Made by a program: the position numbers and the translations under genes. Positions 46,777 through 54,899 of a stretch of DNA of 64,000 nt are shown here, one piece after another. The first letter of the stretch is position 1. Each line of letters starts with the position of its first letter. The DNA comes from Lactobacillus sp. ESL0701 (GTDB lineage Bacteria; Bacillota; Bacilli; Lactobacillales; Lactobacillaceae), in NCBI RefSeq assembly GCF_029433445.1, contig NZ_JAQTIC010000003.1:153074-217073 (forward strand), read 5' to 3'. The notes under the pieces were generated by a model that was not told the origin of the DNA, did no database searches, and saw only the letters and a program-made list of their open reading frames with translations.

Positions 46777-47487
46777 ATGAAAAAAGTTGTGCAAATGCTG
46801 CTGCGAGCAGTATTCATAGTCGTTATCTTTGCTTGTGGCTACTTGACGCTTAAAAGCCCAGTTACGGTTAACGTAACTAATGTTCATGAGATGGCCCGTA
46901 CGGTTATTAATCAAAATGCGACAACATCAGGCAGCACAACTCTCAAAGATGCCTTAAAATTGGCCCAAAGTGCAGGACTAGAAGACAAGGTTTTGGATCA
47001 ATTACCGAAGCAGTATCATCACGACCTGTCTTATATGGGGTTGTATAATCTTAGTGTAACTTATGAAGCTAATGGTGAATTAACAGCTAAGAATTTATCG
47101 CTGCCACAGGATAATCAGACAGAAAAGGCAGTTAATCATATAATCTTGCGGGATATTAATCACGAATTAGCTACCAATAATAAGCAGGTAGAGCAAGTTA
47201 TTAATATTTTTCATTACGTAATCCTAGTAATTATCTTAGGCTTTGTATTAGCGGCATTATTAGTACTCTTTGGTAAGTATGGTGCCTCAATAGCGTTATT
47301 ATTAACAGCTCTTGGGTCGTTTGGTATTCTGCAATACTTTACAGGTCAATTAGTTATTAACTTACGTGGTGCTATTTATAGTGGAATTGGCTTTACTACC
47401 TCAACAATGTTATGGACAGGTTTAGGGCTTGGTGTGGTTATTGCAATTTTGTGGCCAATCTATTTAAAAGTAACAAAGAATAATTAA
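46777..47487 (+). CDS. Membrane protein of unknown function, partner of the CopY-like gene
   Basis: A 236-residue protein with one N-terminal helix (LLRAVFIVVIFACGYLTL, about 8-25), an outer domain of about 110 residues with short beta strands and many Asn/Gln, and three C-terminal helices (about 146-165, 171-190, 207-230). No metal-binding cysteine or histidine cluster stands out. The ATG at 46777 follows GTGAGAG; an adjacent TTG is not needed. It is 19 bases after the repressor gene, so the two are likely co-transcribed and this is a probable target of the repressor. Confidence 0.65.
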   Translation: MKKVVQMLLRAVFIVVIFACGYLTLKSPVTVNVTNVHEMARTVINQNATTSGSTTLKDALKLAQSAGLEDKVLDQLPKQYHHDLSYMGLYNLSVTYEANGELTAKNLSLPQDNQTEKAVNHIILRDINHELATNNKQVEQVINIFHYVILVIILGFVLAALLVLFGKYGASIALLLTALGSFGILQYFTGQLVINLRGAIYSGIGFTTSTMLWTGLGLGVVIAILWPIYLKVTKNN

Positions 47488-47490
47488 TTT

Positions 47491-47523
47491 AAAATAAAGC
47501 GAATTTGTTCGCTTTATTTTTTT
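47491..47523 (+). terminator. Terminator before the accessory Sec operon
   Basis: AAAATAAAGCGAA/TTCGCTTTATTTT stem with TTTG loop and T-run. Confidence 0.9.
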
Positions 47524-47548
47524 GCCCAAAATATTTTTAGACTAGTAA

Positions 47549-47577
47549 TTGCTAAGTTAAGAAAGCTGAATTATAGT
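47549..47577 (+). promoter_or_regulatory. Candidate promoter of the accessory Sec operon
   Basis: TTGCTA (47549-47554), 17-base spacer, TATAGT (47572-47577), about 175 bases before the first gene. A second weak extended -10 (TGATAGAAT) lies nearer, around 47684-47692. Confidence 0.45.
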
Positions 47578-47751
47578 AATAAGCATGACTAATATTATGG
47601 TAAGTATATGTGACGAGCTAAAGTACTTATAATTATTAATCTATTTTGGCGTAAAATTTAATAAAAAATAAGTTAATTTAGTGATAGAATAAGTCTATGT
47701 TATTATCTAAACTAGACGCGTTTTATTTAAGAGATTGGAAAAATTAATTTT

Positions 47752-48459
47752 ATGAAAAATGTAGTTATTGGTGAATATCTAACCAATGAGTCTGAAAAAG
47801 CAGTTGATCTTGCTGAAATTTCACAGCAGTTAACAACCTCGGTAAGTAAATTTGGCGTTGAAACGGACATTCTAATTAACTTTAAAAATGACCAAGAACT
47901 ACCAGAATTAGTGAGGGCAGTGGAATGTCAGCCGTTTGCTCATTATCCTTATGAAGGAATAAAATTTTATTTTTCGCGTTGGGAATTTGCATATAAATAT
48001 TTGCTAAAGCATTTTGAGATTGATCAGGCAGCCTTGGTGGATGTCGCTGATGTTGAAATGATGAACTACCCTTTCAATGATATTGAAGATAATGTATTAT
48101 ATATTGGTGATGAATATAATGACCTAAACACGTATATTATTGAGGATGATGGGAAGCCGGATTATTTAACTGATTTTACTCATAAAAATAAATATCTACA
48201 GTTATTAAATGCAGGCATTCTTGTGGGTACACGACAAACATTACTTGAATTTTTGGGTATCTTTATGAAACTGTATACTGATGATACTGTTCAAGAATAT
48301 TTAGGTCAGGGAAATACACATTTTGGTATTTTTGAGATGGCAATTGTAAATTATATTGCCTATACCTTTTTTGAAGGACGTATTTGTCATGGTCGTAAAG
48401 TAGCATCACGTTTTATGTATGCTGATCGGAATGGTGAATCCTGGTTTAAACATAAGTAG
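47752..48459 (+). CDS. Putative GT-A-type glycosyltransferase, cassette C (first gene of accessory Sec operon)
   Basis: Third copy of the GT-A-like gene, 235 residues: RWEFAYKYLLKHFEIDQAALVDVADVEMMNYPF (about 82-114), LYIGDE, YLQLLNAGILVGTR, CHGR and a WFKHK end. It is more diverged than A from B (for example DVADV replaces DAGDV) and shorter at the N-terminus. It opens the operon that continues with asp3, gtfA, gtfB, secA2 and secY2, which is the main reason to link this family to adhesin glycosylation. Ribosome site is weak (TTGGAAA). Confidence 0.72.
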   Translation: MKNVVIGEYLTNESEKAVDLAEISQQLTTSVSKFGVETDILINFKNDQELPELVRAVECQPFAHYPYEGIKFYFSRWEFAYKYLLKHFEIDQAALVDVADVEMMNYPFNDIEDNVLYIGDEYNDLNTYIIEDDGKPDYLTDFTHKNKYLQLLNAGILVGTRQTLLEFLGIFMKLYTDDTVQEYLGQGNTHFGIFEMAIVNYIAYTFFEGRICHGRKVASRFMYADRNGESWFKHK

Positions 48460-48469
48460 GGGGTGAATA

Positions 48470-49234
48470 ATGACTGAAGATGAAGTAATCGCGCTTTGTT
48501 CAGGACATGACTTTGTTTTTAAAACAGGCAAGCCCGAGATAACTATTTATATGGGCAGAAATAACGCCATTTTAATGATTAGGTTGAATCCAGATCATAC
48601 TGTAGGCTTGCCAACACATGTTAGCTTTGGACCCGATGAGCGATATTGGCATTGGGATCAAGAAAATCAATGTGTAATTTTTACAGATGAAAATGATAAA
48701 TTCATTGTATCTAAGTATTCAGCACCAGTTGTTGAAGAGAGTAGATATATTGAGATGACTTGCTTAACTGAGCCTGATACGCGCTATGTAGCGTATTTAA
48801 CGCTTGATATGGAATCAAAAGTGATAACGGATACTGTCTGGAGTAAACAATTTTTACTTTTGGCAAGTCAAGGTTATTCCCAAGATGAGCAAGCACAAAT
48901 TAATGAATGTGTAACTATTAAACAAGCTGAAGTTAAGTGGTTGGCTAACCAAAATGCTTGGCAACTGGTTAATTCTGCTTGGGAAACAGTGGTAGATAAT
49001 AGTCGTTTACGCTATGTCTGCTTATTATTTTCAGGAGAATTATCTGCAAGTGATGATTTCTTTCCAAGTAAATTGCAGCTGCCGCAAGATGATAATAAGC
49101 AGTTTCTTGCTGGACCACGCAGAGATGTTCTGCAAATTTTGTCCCAGCTATTAATTTGGCATAATGAGCAAATTATGGCTGGGACTGAGCAAGTTTCTCC
49201 AATTATGATGATGAAGGAAGTTGTTACACAATGA
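48470..49234 (+). CDS. Cassette C partner protein, unrecognised family
   Basis: Third copy of the partner, 254 residues. It keeps the signature in a diverged form (FGPDERYWHWDQENQCVIF, about 56-74) and the C-terminal block FLAGPRRDVLQILSQLLIWHNEQIM (about 214-238). Its stop overlaps the asp3 start by 4 bases (ATGA), so it is translated together with a core accessory Sec component. That coupling argues for a direct role in adhesin modification or export, not a chance neighbour. Confidence 0.68.
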   Translation: MTEDEVIALCSGHDFVFKTGKPEITIYMGRNNAILMIRLNPDHTVGLPTHVSFGPDERYWHWDQENQCVIFTDENDKFIVSKYSAPVVEESRYIEMTCLTEPDTRYVAYLTLDMESKVITDTVWSKQFLLLASQGYSQDEQAQINECVTIKQAEVKWLANQNAWQLVNSAWETVVDNSRLRYVCLLFSGELSASDDFFPSKLQLPQDDNKQFLAGPRRDVLQILSQLLIWHNEQIMAGTEQVSPIMMMKEVVTQ

Positions 49235-50016
49235 CTGAAAAAAAGTTACTGACAGCACATTTCTTTTTTAGACCGCAGAATATGGCGTATATCTATCTGT
49301 ATGGTGCGAAAGTTAATTTTAGAGATGAAGATCTTTTTTATCAAAATGCGATTGTTTCTCCCGGTAAAGCGATTGTGACTTGGGAGGAACGCCATCTTGA
49401 AACGGCCGACTTTGTTCCTAATATAACCATGCCAAGATTAGCAATCGGTACTAAGTATCAATATCAAATTGAAAGTGAAGAACAACCGATTGATTCGATT
49501 GCATTAGCTTTGACTACCTATGATAGTAACTTAGAGCAAAGAGATTATCGCATTTTTACTTCTAAAGAGGGCGAGTTTAGCTTAGAGCCTGAAGAAGTAA
49601 AATATCGTTTTGATTTAGCTAGTCTGGGTAATCAAAAGTTGTATTTTCAGCATTTATTACTTGCTGAGGTGCCAGTTCTTGAGGAATATACTTTTACAGT
49701 TAAAGATATTGGCAATATACGCACAATTTGGACGCATTATAATAAAAGATCGGATTTTATGCCGGTATTAAATGTATGTGTGCGAACACATACATCAACG
49801 GTTCAAACAATTAGTTTTGAGCCGCAGCAAGATAATTTGTTTATTTTTATTCCCGTGCAAATTAATGGTCAGGGACAATTTGACGATGAACAAATAGATA
49901 TAATCGTGAAGTATATTAATGAAATTAGAACACAAGGTTATGTTTTGCAAATTGAAAATAATCAATCAACTACTTCACTAGTTAAAGCAATACAGCAAAA
50001 TATTAATAATGATTGA
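49231..50016 (+). CDS. asp3: Accessory Sec system protein Asp3
   Basis: Part of the Asp1-Asp2-Asp3 complex that works with SecA2 at the membrane and helps modify and deliver serine-rich adhesins. The 261-residue protein has the Asp3 core: AYIYLYGAKVNF (19-30), SPGKAIVTWEE (43-53), then MPRLAIGTKYQY and IALALTTYDS with IYF-type strands up to about residue 155. The last ~100 residues (from about 160) are outside that core and end in a helix. It overlaps the preceding gene by 4 bases and is followed by gtfA. Confidence 0.8.
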   Translation: MTEKKLLTAHFFFRPQNMAYIYLYGAKVNFRDEDLFYQNAIVSPGKAIVTWEERHLETADFVPNITMPRLAIGTKYQYQIESEEQPIDSIALALTTYDSNLEQRDYRIFTSKEGEFSLEPEEVKYRFDLASLGNQKLYFQHLLLAEVPVLEEYTFTVKDIGNIRTIWTHYNKRSDFMPVLNVCVRTHTSTVQTISFEPQQDNLFIFIPVQINGQGQFDDEQIDIIVKYINEIRTQGYVLQIENNQSTTSLVKAIQQNINND

Positions 50017-50027
50017 TAGGAGATAAT

Positions 50028-51482
50028 ATGGATTTTTTCGTTAACCAAGCAATGGGGATGGGTAATTCAGGAATTGAACATTCCGAGTTTTATCGTGCCA
50101 AACGATTTGAAGAAGCAGGGATTCCTTACCGCTTTTTATTTTTAGCAGAAGTACCAGAATTGCATAAGGCAATGGATAAATGGCGTTTAAAGAATGAAAA
50201 TGTCATTAATATGTGGGAGTACTTTGTTTTAGGCGATGATTATTTAAAGAATGGTCTAACTGAGACTTTCCCAGCTAAAAAGGTACGTATTTTATCAGAT
50301 GCCACTAATACAATGCGGATGAATGAGTTTTATACTGATTCTGGATTACATATCGTGCATCACTTTGTTAAGGAACATAATAAACAAAAACCTGAAAGTA
50401 AGATCTTAATGGTACGCGTTTATCAAACACAAATTTTTAGTACCAAAACTGGTGAGTTGAAGGTTTCTTACGAAACAATCAATAATGCTCATGAAGAAGG
50501 ACGTTTGCAAAACATCCATTTATACACCGAACATGGTGAACACCTATATTTTGCTAATATTGTTCGCTTATATCGGTATTTCTTTGAACAATTAGACCGC
50601 TTCTTCGGTGGTAAGAGCAACTTTTATATTGACCGTGGAGATTGGGCTGATGAAGCATTAATGCATGATCCAATTCCAGAAGCTAAGATTATTTACTTAA
50701 TTCATGCTGACCACTTGGCTGATCGTGTTGATCCAGCTAAGCCATTTTGGAATAATTATTACGAATATCTACTTGACCACATTAAAAAGGTTGATCGTGT
50801 CGTCGTATCAACTGAACAGCAGCGTCAAGATTTGCTCGTTAACTTTCCTGATGAAGCAGATAAAATTTGGGCGATTCCAGTTGGTGGGATCAGTGATAAA
50901 CCAAAGAAATTTAAAGATCGGACACCTAACGGCTTAAAACTGATTACAGCTTCACGTTTAGCCAAAGAAAAGCATGTTGATATTGCTGAAAAAGCAGTTA
51001 TTGAACTGCATAATGAAGGTAAGAATATTAGTTTTGATATTTACGGTGCCGGTGAAGAAAAGAAGCATCTTGAAGAAATCGTCAAGGAAAACCATGCTGA
51101 AAAATACGTTCACGTTCGTGGTTTGTCACAACATTTAGAGTTGGTCTATCCAAAGCACGATGCATTTATTTCAACTTCATTTTCAGAAGGTTTCGGTTTA
51201 ACTTATATTGAAGCCCTCAATGCTGCATTACCTGTTGTTACGTTTAATGCTCGTTTTGGTGCTACCCAGTTAATTCGGGATGGTGAAAATGGCTTTATTG
51301 AAGACTTTAAACGTGATGATGAAGCCTATGATGTTGCTCAAATTAAGAAGGGTATTACACGTCTATTAGATGCAGATTACTTAAAACTGCGTCGTAATAC
51401 TCAAGTTGGAATTGATGAATACCGTAATAGTGCAATTAGTAAAAAATGGAGGAAGTTAGTCGATGGATTACGAGCTAATTAA
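50028..51482 (+). CDS. gtfA: Accessory Sec glycosyltransferase GtfA
   Basis: GT-B-fold glycosyltransferase that, with GtfB, puts the first GlcNAc on serine/threonine of the adhesin before export. The 484-residue length is close to streptococcal GtfA. The N-terminus MDFFVNQAMGMGNSGIEHSEFYRAKRF carries the family start; an extended beta region follows (about 60-200) and the C-terminal Rossmann fold has TASRLAKEKHVDIAEKAV (about 305-322) and the catalytic E-x7-E segment in FSEGFGLTYIEAL (about 386-398). The ATG follows ATAGGAGA; the earlier in-frame TTG at 50013 is rejected. It overlaps gtfB by 20 bases. Confidence 0.92.
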   Translation: MDFFVNQAMGMGNSGIEHSEFYRAKRFEEAGIPYRFLFLAEVPELHKAMDKWRLKNENVINMWEYFVLGDDYLKNGLTETFPAKKVRILSDATNTMRMNEFYTDSGLHIVHHFVKEHNKQKPESKILMVRVYQTQIFSTKTGELKVSYETINNAHEEGRLQNIHLYTEHGEHLYFANIVRLYRYFFEQLDRFFGGKSNFYIDRGDWADEALMHDPIPEAKIIYLIHADHLADRVDPAKPFWNNYYEYLLDHIKKVDRVVVSTEQQRQDLLVNFPDEADKIWAIPVGGISDKPKKFKDRTPNGLKLITASRLAKEKHVDIAEKAVIELHNEGKNISFDIYGAGEEKKHLEEIVKENHAEKYVHVRGLSQHLELVYPKHDAFISTSFSEGFGLTYIEALNAALPVVTFNARFGATQLIRDGENGFIEDFKRDDEAYDVAQIKKGITRLLDADYLKLRRNTQVGIDEYRNSAISKKWRKLVDGLRAN

Positions 51483-52314
51483 TGAAGTTAACAGTTTAGG
51501 CGGTAATGTTTTTAATGAAATTAAAACAAGACTGAAAAAGAATAATGGTCAACTTTTATGTTTAACTTCAATGCCTAATATGCGTAATTTCTTGCAGGCT
51601 AATGGCATTCAAGGAACTACTCTGATTGATATGATTACTGGTCGGACATATGATCCTACAACTTACCGCTACTTTAACGAAGTTAATATTCCAAGTATGG
51701 ATTATGTTCAAATGCAAAAAGACAGTAGTATCTTTGTCGATGATCAAGGGATTTTTATTGCCCGGGAATATTTGTTTCCTAATACACGTCGTGCAACTCA
51801 AGATATCCGATATTTAAATCCTGATGGCAGTTATGACTACATTGAAGAGTATGCTTCAGATGGTAAAGTTTATAGCCATCTTTATTATGCAAATGGTAAT
51901 TTAGAAGAGATTGAATTTGTTGATATGCAAGGTCAACCAGTAATTCGTTACTTTTACTATGAAGGTAATCTTAACTTTATTACAGTTGAAGATCCAAAAG
52001 AACATGAAGTAATTGCGCGTTATAATAATTTGCTTGATTTCTATATTGATCAATTAAGCAAATTAATGACTAAGGATGATACAGTTAACATTAATTTCTT
52101 GGGAATTGAATTAACGTCATTACAAAATACGAAATCACACAATCAATTTTATTTGTCAGAAGATCCAGTTGATAATAATGGTGAAGTACGTGCCAATTTG
52201 GCAAGTATTTTAAAAGATACAATTCCATATATTGATACAGTGAAGATGAATAAGACAGCATATAAAAAATTACGTCATGCAACAGTCCCGTTAAAGAAAG
52301 CCGAAATTGTCTAA
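51463..52314 (+). CDS. gtfB: Accessory Sec glycosylation chaperone GtfB, short form
   Basis: GtfB binds the adhesin acceptor and forms the active complex with GtfA. Here it is only 283 residues; streptococcal GtfB is about 440-450. What is present is the N-terminal part and the extended beta-sheet region (YLNPDGSYDYIEEYASDGKVYSHLYYANGNLEEIEF, about 117-152, and YYEGNLNFITV). The C-terminal Rossmann subdomain appears to be missing: the frame ends cleanly in TAA, and the next gene starts soon after with no remnant seen in other frames. Ribosome site GGAGGAAG lies inside gtfA. Confidence 0.75.
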   Translation: MDYELINEVNSLGGNVFNEIKTRLKKNNGQLLCLTSMPNMRNFLQANGIQGTTLIDMITGRTYDPTTYRYFNEVNIPSMDYVQMQKDSSIFVDDQGIFIAREYLFPNTRRATQDIRYLNPDGSYDYIEEYASDGKVYSHLYYANGNLEEIEFVDMQGQPVIRYFYYEGNLNFITVEDPKEHEVIARYNNLLDFYIDQLSKLMTKDDTVNINFLGIELTSLQNTKSHNQFYLSEDPVDNNGEVRANLASILKDTIPYIDTVKMNKTAYKKLRHATVPLKKAEIV

Positions 52315-52333
52315 TAGTTTTTGAGGTGTGCTA

Positions 52334-52510
52334 ATGAAGAATTCATTGTCCAAAAAAATTGAGGAAGATTTTGCGTATGAAAAGAAAGAATTACCCTCAA
52401 TGAAAGATCGTCGCAAAACTAAATCAGAATTGGTGTTAGCTTTGTTGAATATTTTAGTTGGCGCTGGTATTTTAGCGGGGATGTTATTACCGCTACTTAG
52501 TTTGAAATAA
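52334..52510 (+). CDS. 58-residue membrane protein, SecE/Asp4-like candidate
   Basis: Charged N-terminal half (KKIEEDFAYEKKELPSMKDRRKTKSE) and one C-terminal membrane helix (LVLALLNILVGAGILAGMLLPLLSL). This is the plan of SecE and of the small Asp4 protein of some accessory Sec loci, but the sequence is too short for firm homology. It is translated between gtfB and secA2: GAGGTG lies upstream and its TAA shares a base with the secA2 ATG. Confidence 0.65.
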   Translation: MKNSLSKKIEEDFAYEKKELPSMKDRRKTKSELVLALLNILVGAGILAGMLLPLLSLK

Positions 52511-54879
52511 TGATGCATATTAGAAATCACCAATACTGGCGAAAAACAAACCAGATTATCACATTAAAAACAGAATATGAACAATTAAGTGATGAGGCAT
52601 TGCAAGCTAAAACTGTTGAATTTCGCAACCGTCTTAAAGCTGGCGAGTCACTAAATTCATTACTTGTTGAAGCCTACGCAGTAGTTTGTGAAGCTGATAA
52701 ACGTGTCTTGGGATTATCACCTTATAAAGTTCAGATTTTTGGTGCGGTTGCCATGCAATTTCATAATGTTATTGAAATGAAAACTGGCGAAGGGAAGACC
52801 CTGACTGCCACGATGCCGATGTATTTACATGGTCTAGCAGGTAATGGTAACTTTTTGATTACGGCGAATAGTTATCTGGCTAAACGTGATGCCCTGAATA
52901 TGGGGCAAGTTTATCGTTGGCTCGGTTTAAGTGTCGGTTATAATGCTGATCTTCATGAAGATGAAAATAAAGATGATGATAAAGATACAGATCAAATAAA
53001 GTACAAAAAAGAAGTTTATGCTAATGATATCGTTTATACCGATGGTGGGACATTTGGCTTTGATTATCTGACTAATAATCTGGTTAGTTCAGCGGACCAG
53101 CAATTTATGCCGACATTTGAATTTGCGCTAATTGATGAAATTGACGCAGTCTTGCTTGACTTGGCAACTACGCCGCTAGTAATTTCTGGTCGACCAAAGG
53201 GAAAGTCAAATTATCCAGGTTTAGCTGATAAATTTATCAAAATCTGTGAAAAAGACATTGATTATGCCTTAAGTCCAGATCAGAAAAATGTTTGGTTTTT
53301 AGCCTCAGGTATTAAAAAAGCTGAAAAATTCTTTAAAATAGAAAATATTTTAACAGAAGAATATTCAAATTTGTATTGCCATTTGATCTTTGCTCTGCAG
53401 GCAAACAAGATTCATATTCGTAATCGTGATTATATTGTTGAAGATGACAAAGTAATTTTGTTAGATAAAAATAGTGGTCGTAAAATGGTCGGAATGCAAA
53501 TGCAAGCTGGAATTCAGCAGGCCATTGAAACTAAAGAAGGGTTAGAGAATAGTCCTCAAGAGCAAGTTATTGCAACCATTACTTATCAAAATTTGTTTCG
53601 TTTATTCCCGCAGTTAGCAGGGATGACAGGAACAGCCAAGGGTGATAAACAAGAATTAATGCAAGTTTATCGCTTAAATGTTGTTGAAGTGCCGACTAAT
53701 AAGCCAAGTATCAGAAAAGATGAGCCTGATAAAGTATTTTATACTGCCAAAGCAAAATTGATGGCATCACTTGACTTAGTTAAGAAGAATTATAACCTAG
53801 GGCGTCCAGTTTTAATTGAAACAGGTTCATTAACATTATCAAATTTGTATTCAGAAATGTTACTGCAAGCGCATATTCCACACAGTTTGCTTAATGCGTG
53901 GTCGGCTTCACAAGAAGCAACGATGATTGAAATTGCTGGTCAAGCAGGCATGATTACAGTATCAACTTCTCTTGCAGGGCGGGGGACAGATATTGTTCTT
54001 TCTCCAGAAGCTAAAAAGGCTGGCGGCTTGCTCGTTATTGGTACAGAAAAGATGCCTCTTAAGCGAATTGACGATCAATTACGTGGACGTTCTGGTCGTC
54101 AGGGACAAGCAGGAACGACAGTATTTTATACTTCGCTGCAGGATCAGCTTGTTGGTCGTTATCCTTCTAAAAAAATTGCCAGAAAAGTTGCTCGTCATGA
54201 AAATGACAGGCAGCAAGAAATTCCGTATAGCAACCGATATCGGCATTTCTTTAGTCGCTTACAAAAAAGCGTTAAGTATGAGGAACAATCTTCGCGCTTC
54301 ATGGTTTTAGAGTATGGTGAGATTGCTCGTTTGCAGCGTGAAGCTGTCTATCAGGCTCGCGGTCAAATTATCAAAATGAACCAGGAATTAGATCAAGTCG
54401 TGATCCATAGTATGCAAAAGGCTGTCAAAAATTTCCTTAATAATGGAGATTTATCTTTAGCTGAAATTAACGATTTTGTTTGTGATAATATGACTTCTGA
54501 ATTTAAGAATGAGTCTGAATTAGAAATGGCTTCATATAATGATCGCGAGCGCTTTTTAAATAAGACAGCATTGCAAGCGTTAAAGGCCAAAAAGCATACA
54601 TTAGCTAATGAAGATGCTTGGCAATATTATCTGCAGTTAGCAATTGTAAAAGCAATTGATGATGCTTGGGTTGATGAAGTAGATAATCTTGAGGCTTTGC
54701 GTTCAGTAACAGCTCAACGAACTACGGGTCAATCAAATCCATTATTTGAATATCAAAAAGAGGCATTGGCAAGCTTTAATCGCATGAAAGAAGATATTAT
54801 GCGTAATATTATGCGTAATGTACTTTGTTCCGAGGTTAATGGCAGTAACATTAAAGGAATGCGAATTTATTTTGCTTAG
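52510..54879 (+). CDS. secA2: Accessory Sec system translocase ATPase SecA2
   Basis: Motor ATPase that drives the glycosylated adhesin through SecY2. The 789-residue protein lacks the long C-terminal zinc tail of SecA1. Motifs: Walker A in EMKTGEGKTLTA (about 92-103), Walker B LIDEID (about 211-216), TGTAKGDKQE, and motif VI GRSGRQGQAGTT (about 525-536). The preprotein cross-linking region lies between. It is coupled to the preceding small gene and followed after 20 bases by secY2. Adjacent ATG codons at 52510 and 52513 are both possible starts. Confidence 0.95.
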   Translation: MMHIRNHQYWRKTNQIITLKTEYEQLSDEALQAKTVEFRNRLKAGESLNSLLVEAYAVVCEADKRVLGLSPYKVQIFGAVAMQFHNVIEMKTGEGKTLTATMPMYLHGLAGNGNFLITANSYLAKRDALNMGQVYRWLGLSVGYNADLHEDENKDDDKDTDQIKYKKEVYANDIVYTDGGTFGFDYLTNNLVSSADQQFMPTFEFALIDEIDAVLLDLATTPLVISGRPKGKSNYPGLADKFIKICEKDIDYALSPDQKNVWFLASGIKKAEKFFKIENILTEEYSNLYCHLIFALQANKIHIRNRDYIVEDDKVILLDKNSGRKMVGMQMQAGIQQAIETKEGLENSPQEQVIATITYQNLFRLFPQLAGMTGTAKGDKQELMQVYRLNVVEVPTNKPSIRKDEPDKVFYTAKAKLMASLDLVKKNYNLGRPVLIETGSLTLSNLYSEMLLQAHIPHSLLNAWSASQEATMIEIAGQAGMITVSTSLAGRGTDIVLSPEAKKAGGLLVIGTEKMPLKRIDDQLRGRSGRQGQAGTTVFYTSLQDQLVGRYPSKKIARKVARHENDRQQEIPYSNRYRHFFSRLQKSVKYEEQSSRFMVLEYGEIARLQREAVYQARGQIIKMNQELDQVVIHSMQKAVKNFLNNGDLSLAEINDFVCDNMTSEFKNESELEMASYNDRERFLNKTALQALKAKKHTLANEDAWQYYLQLAIVKAIDDAWVDEVDNLEALRSVTAQRTTGQSNPLFEYQKEALASFNRMKEDIMRNIMRNVLCSEVNGSNIKGMRIYFA

Positions 54880-54899
54880 AATTAAGAAAGGAATTGGCG

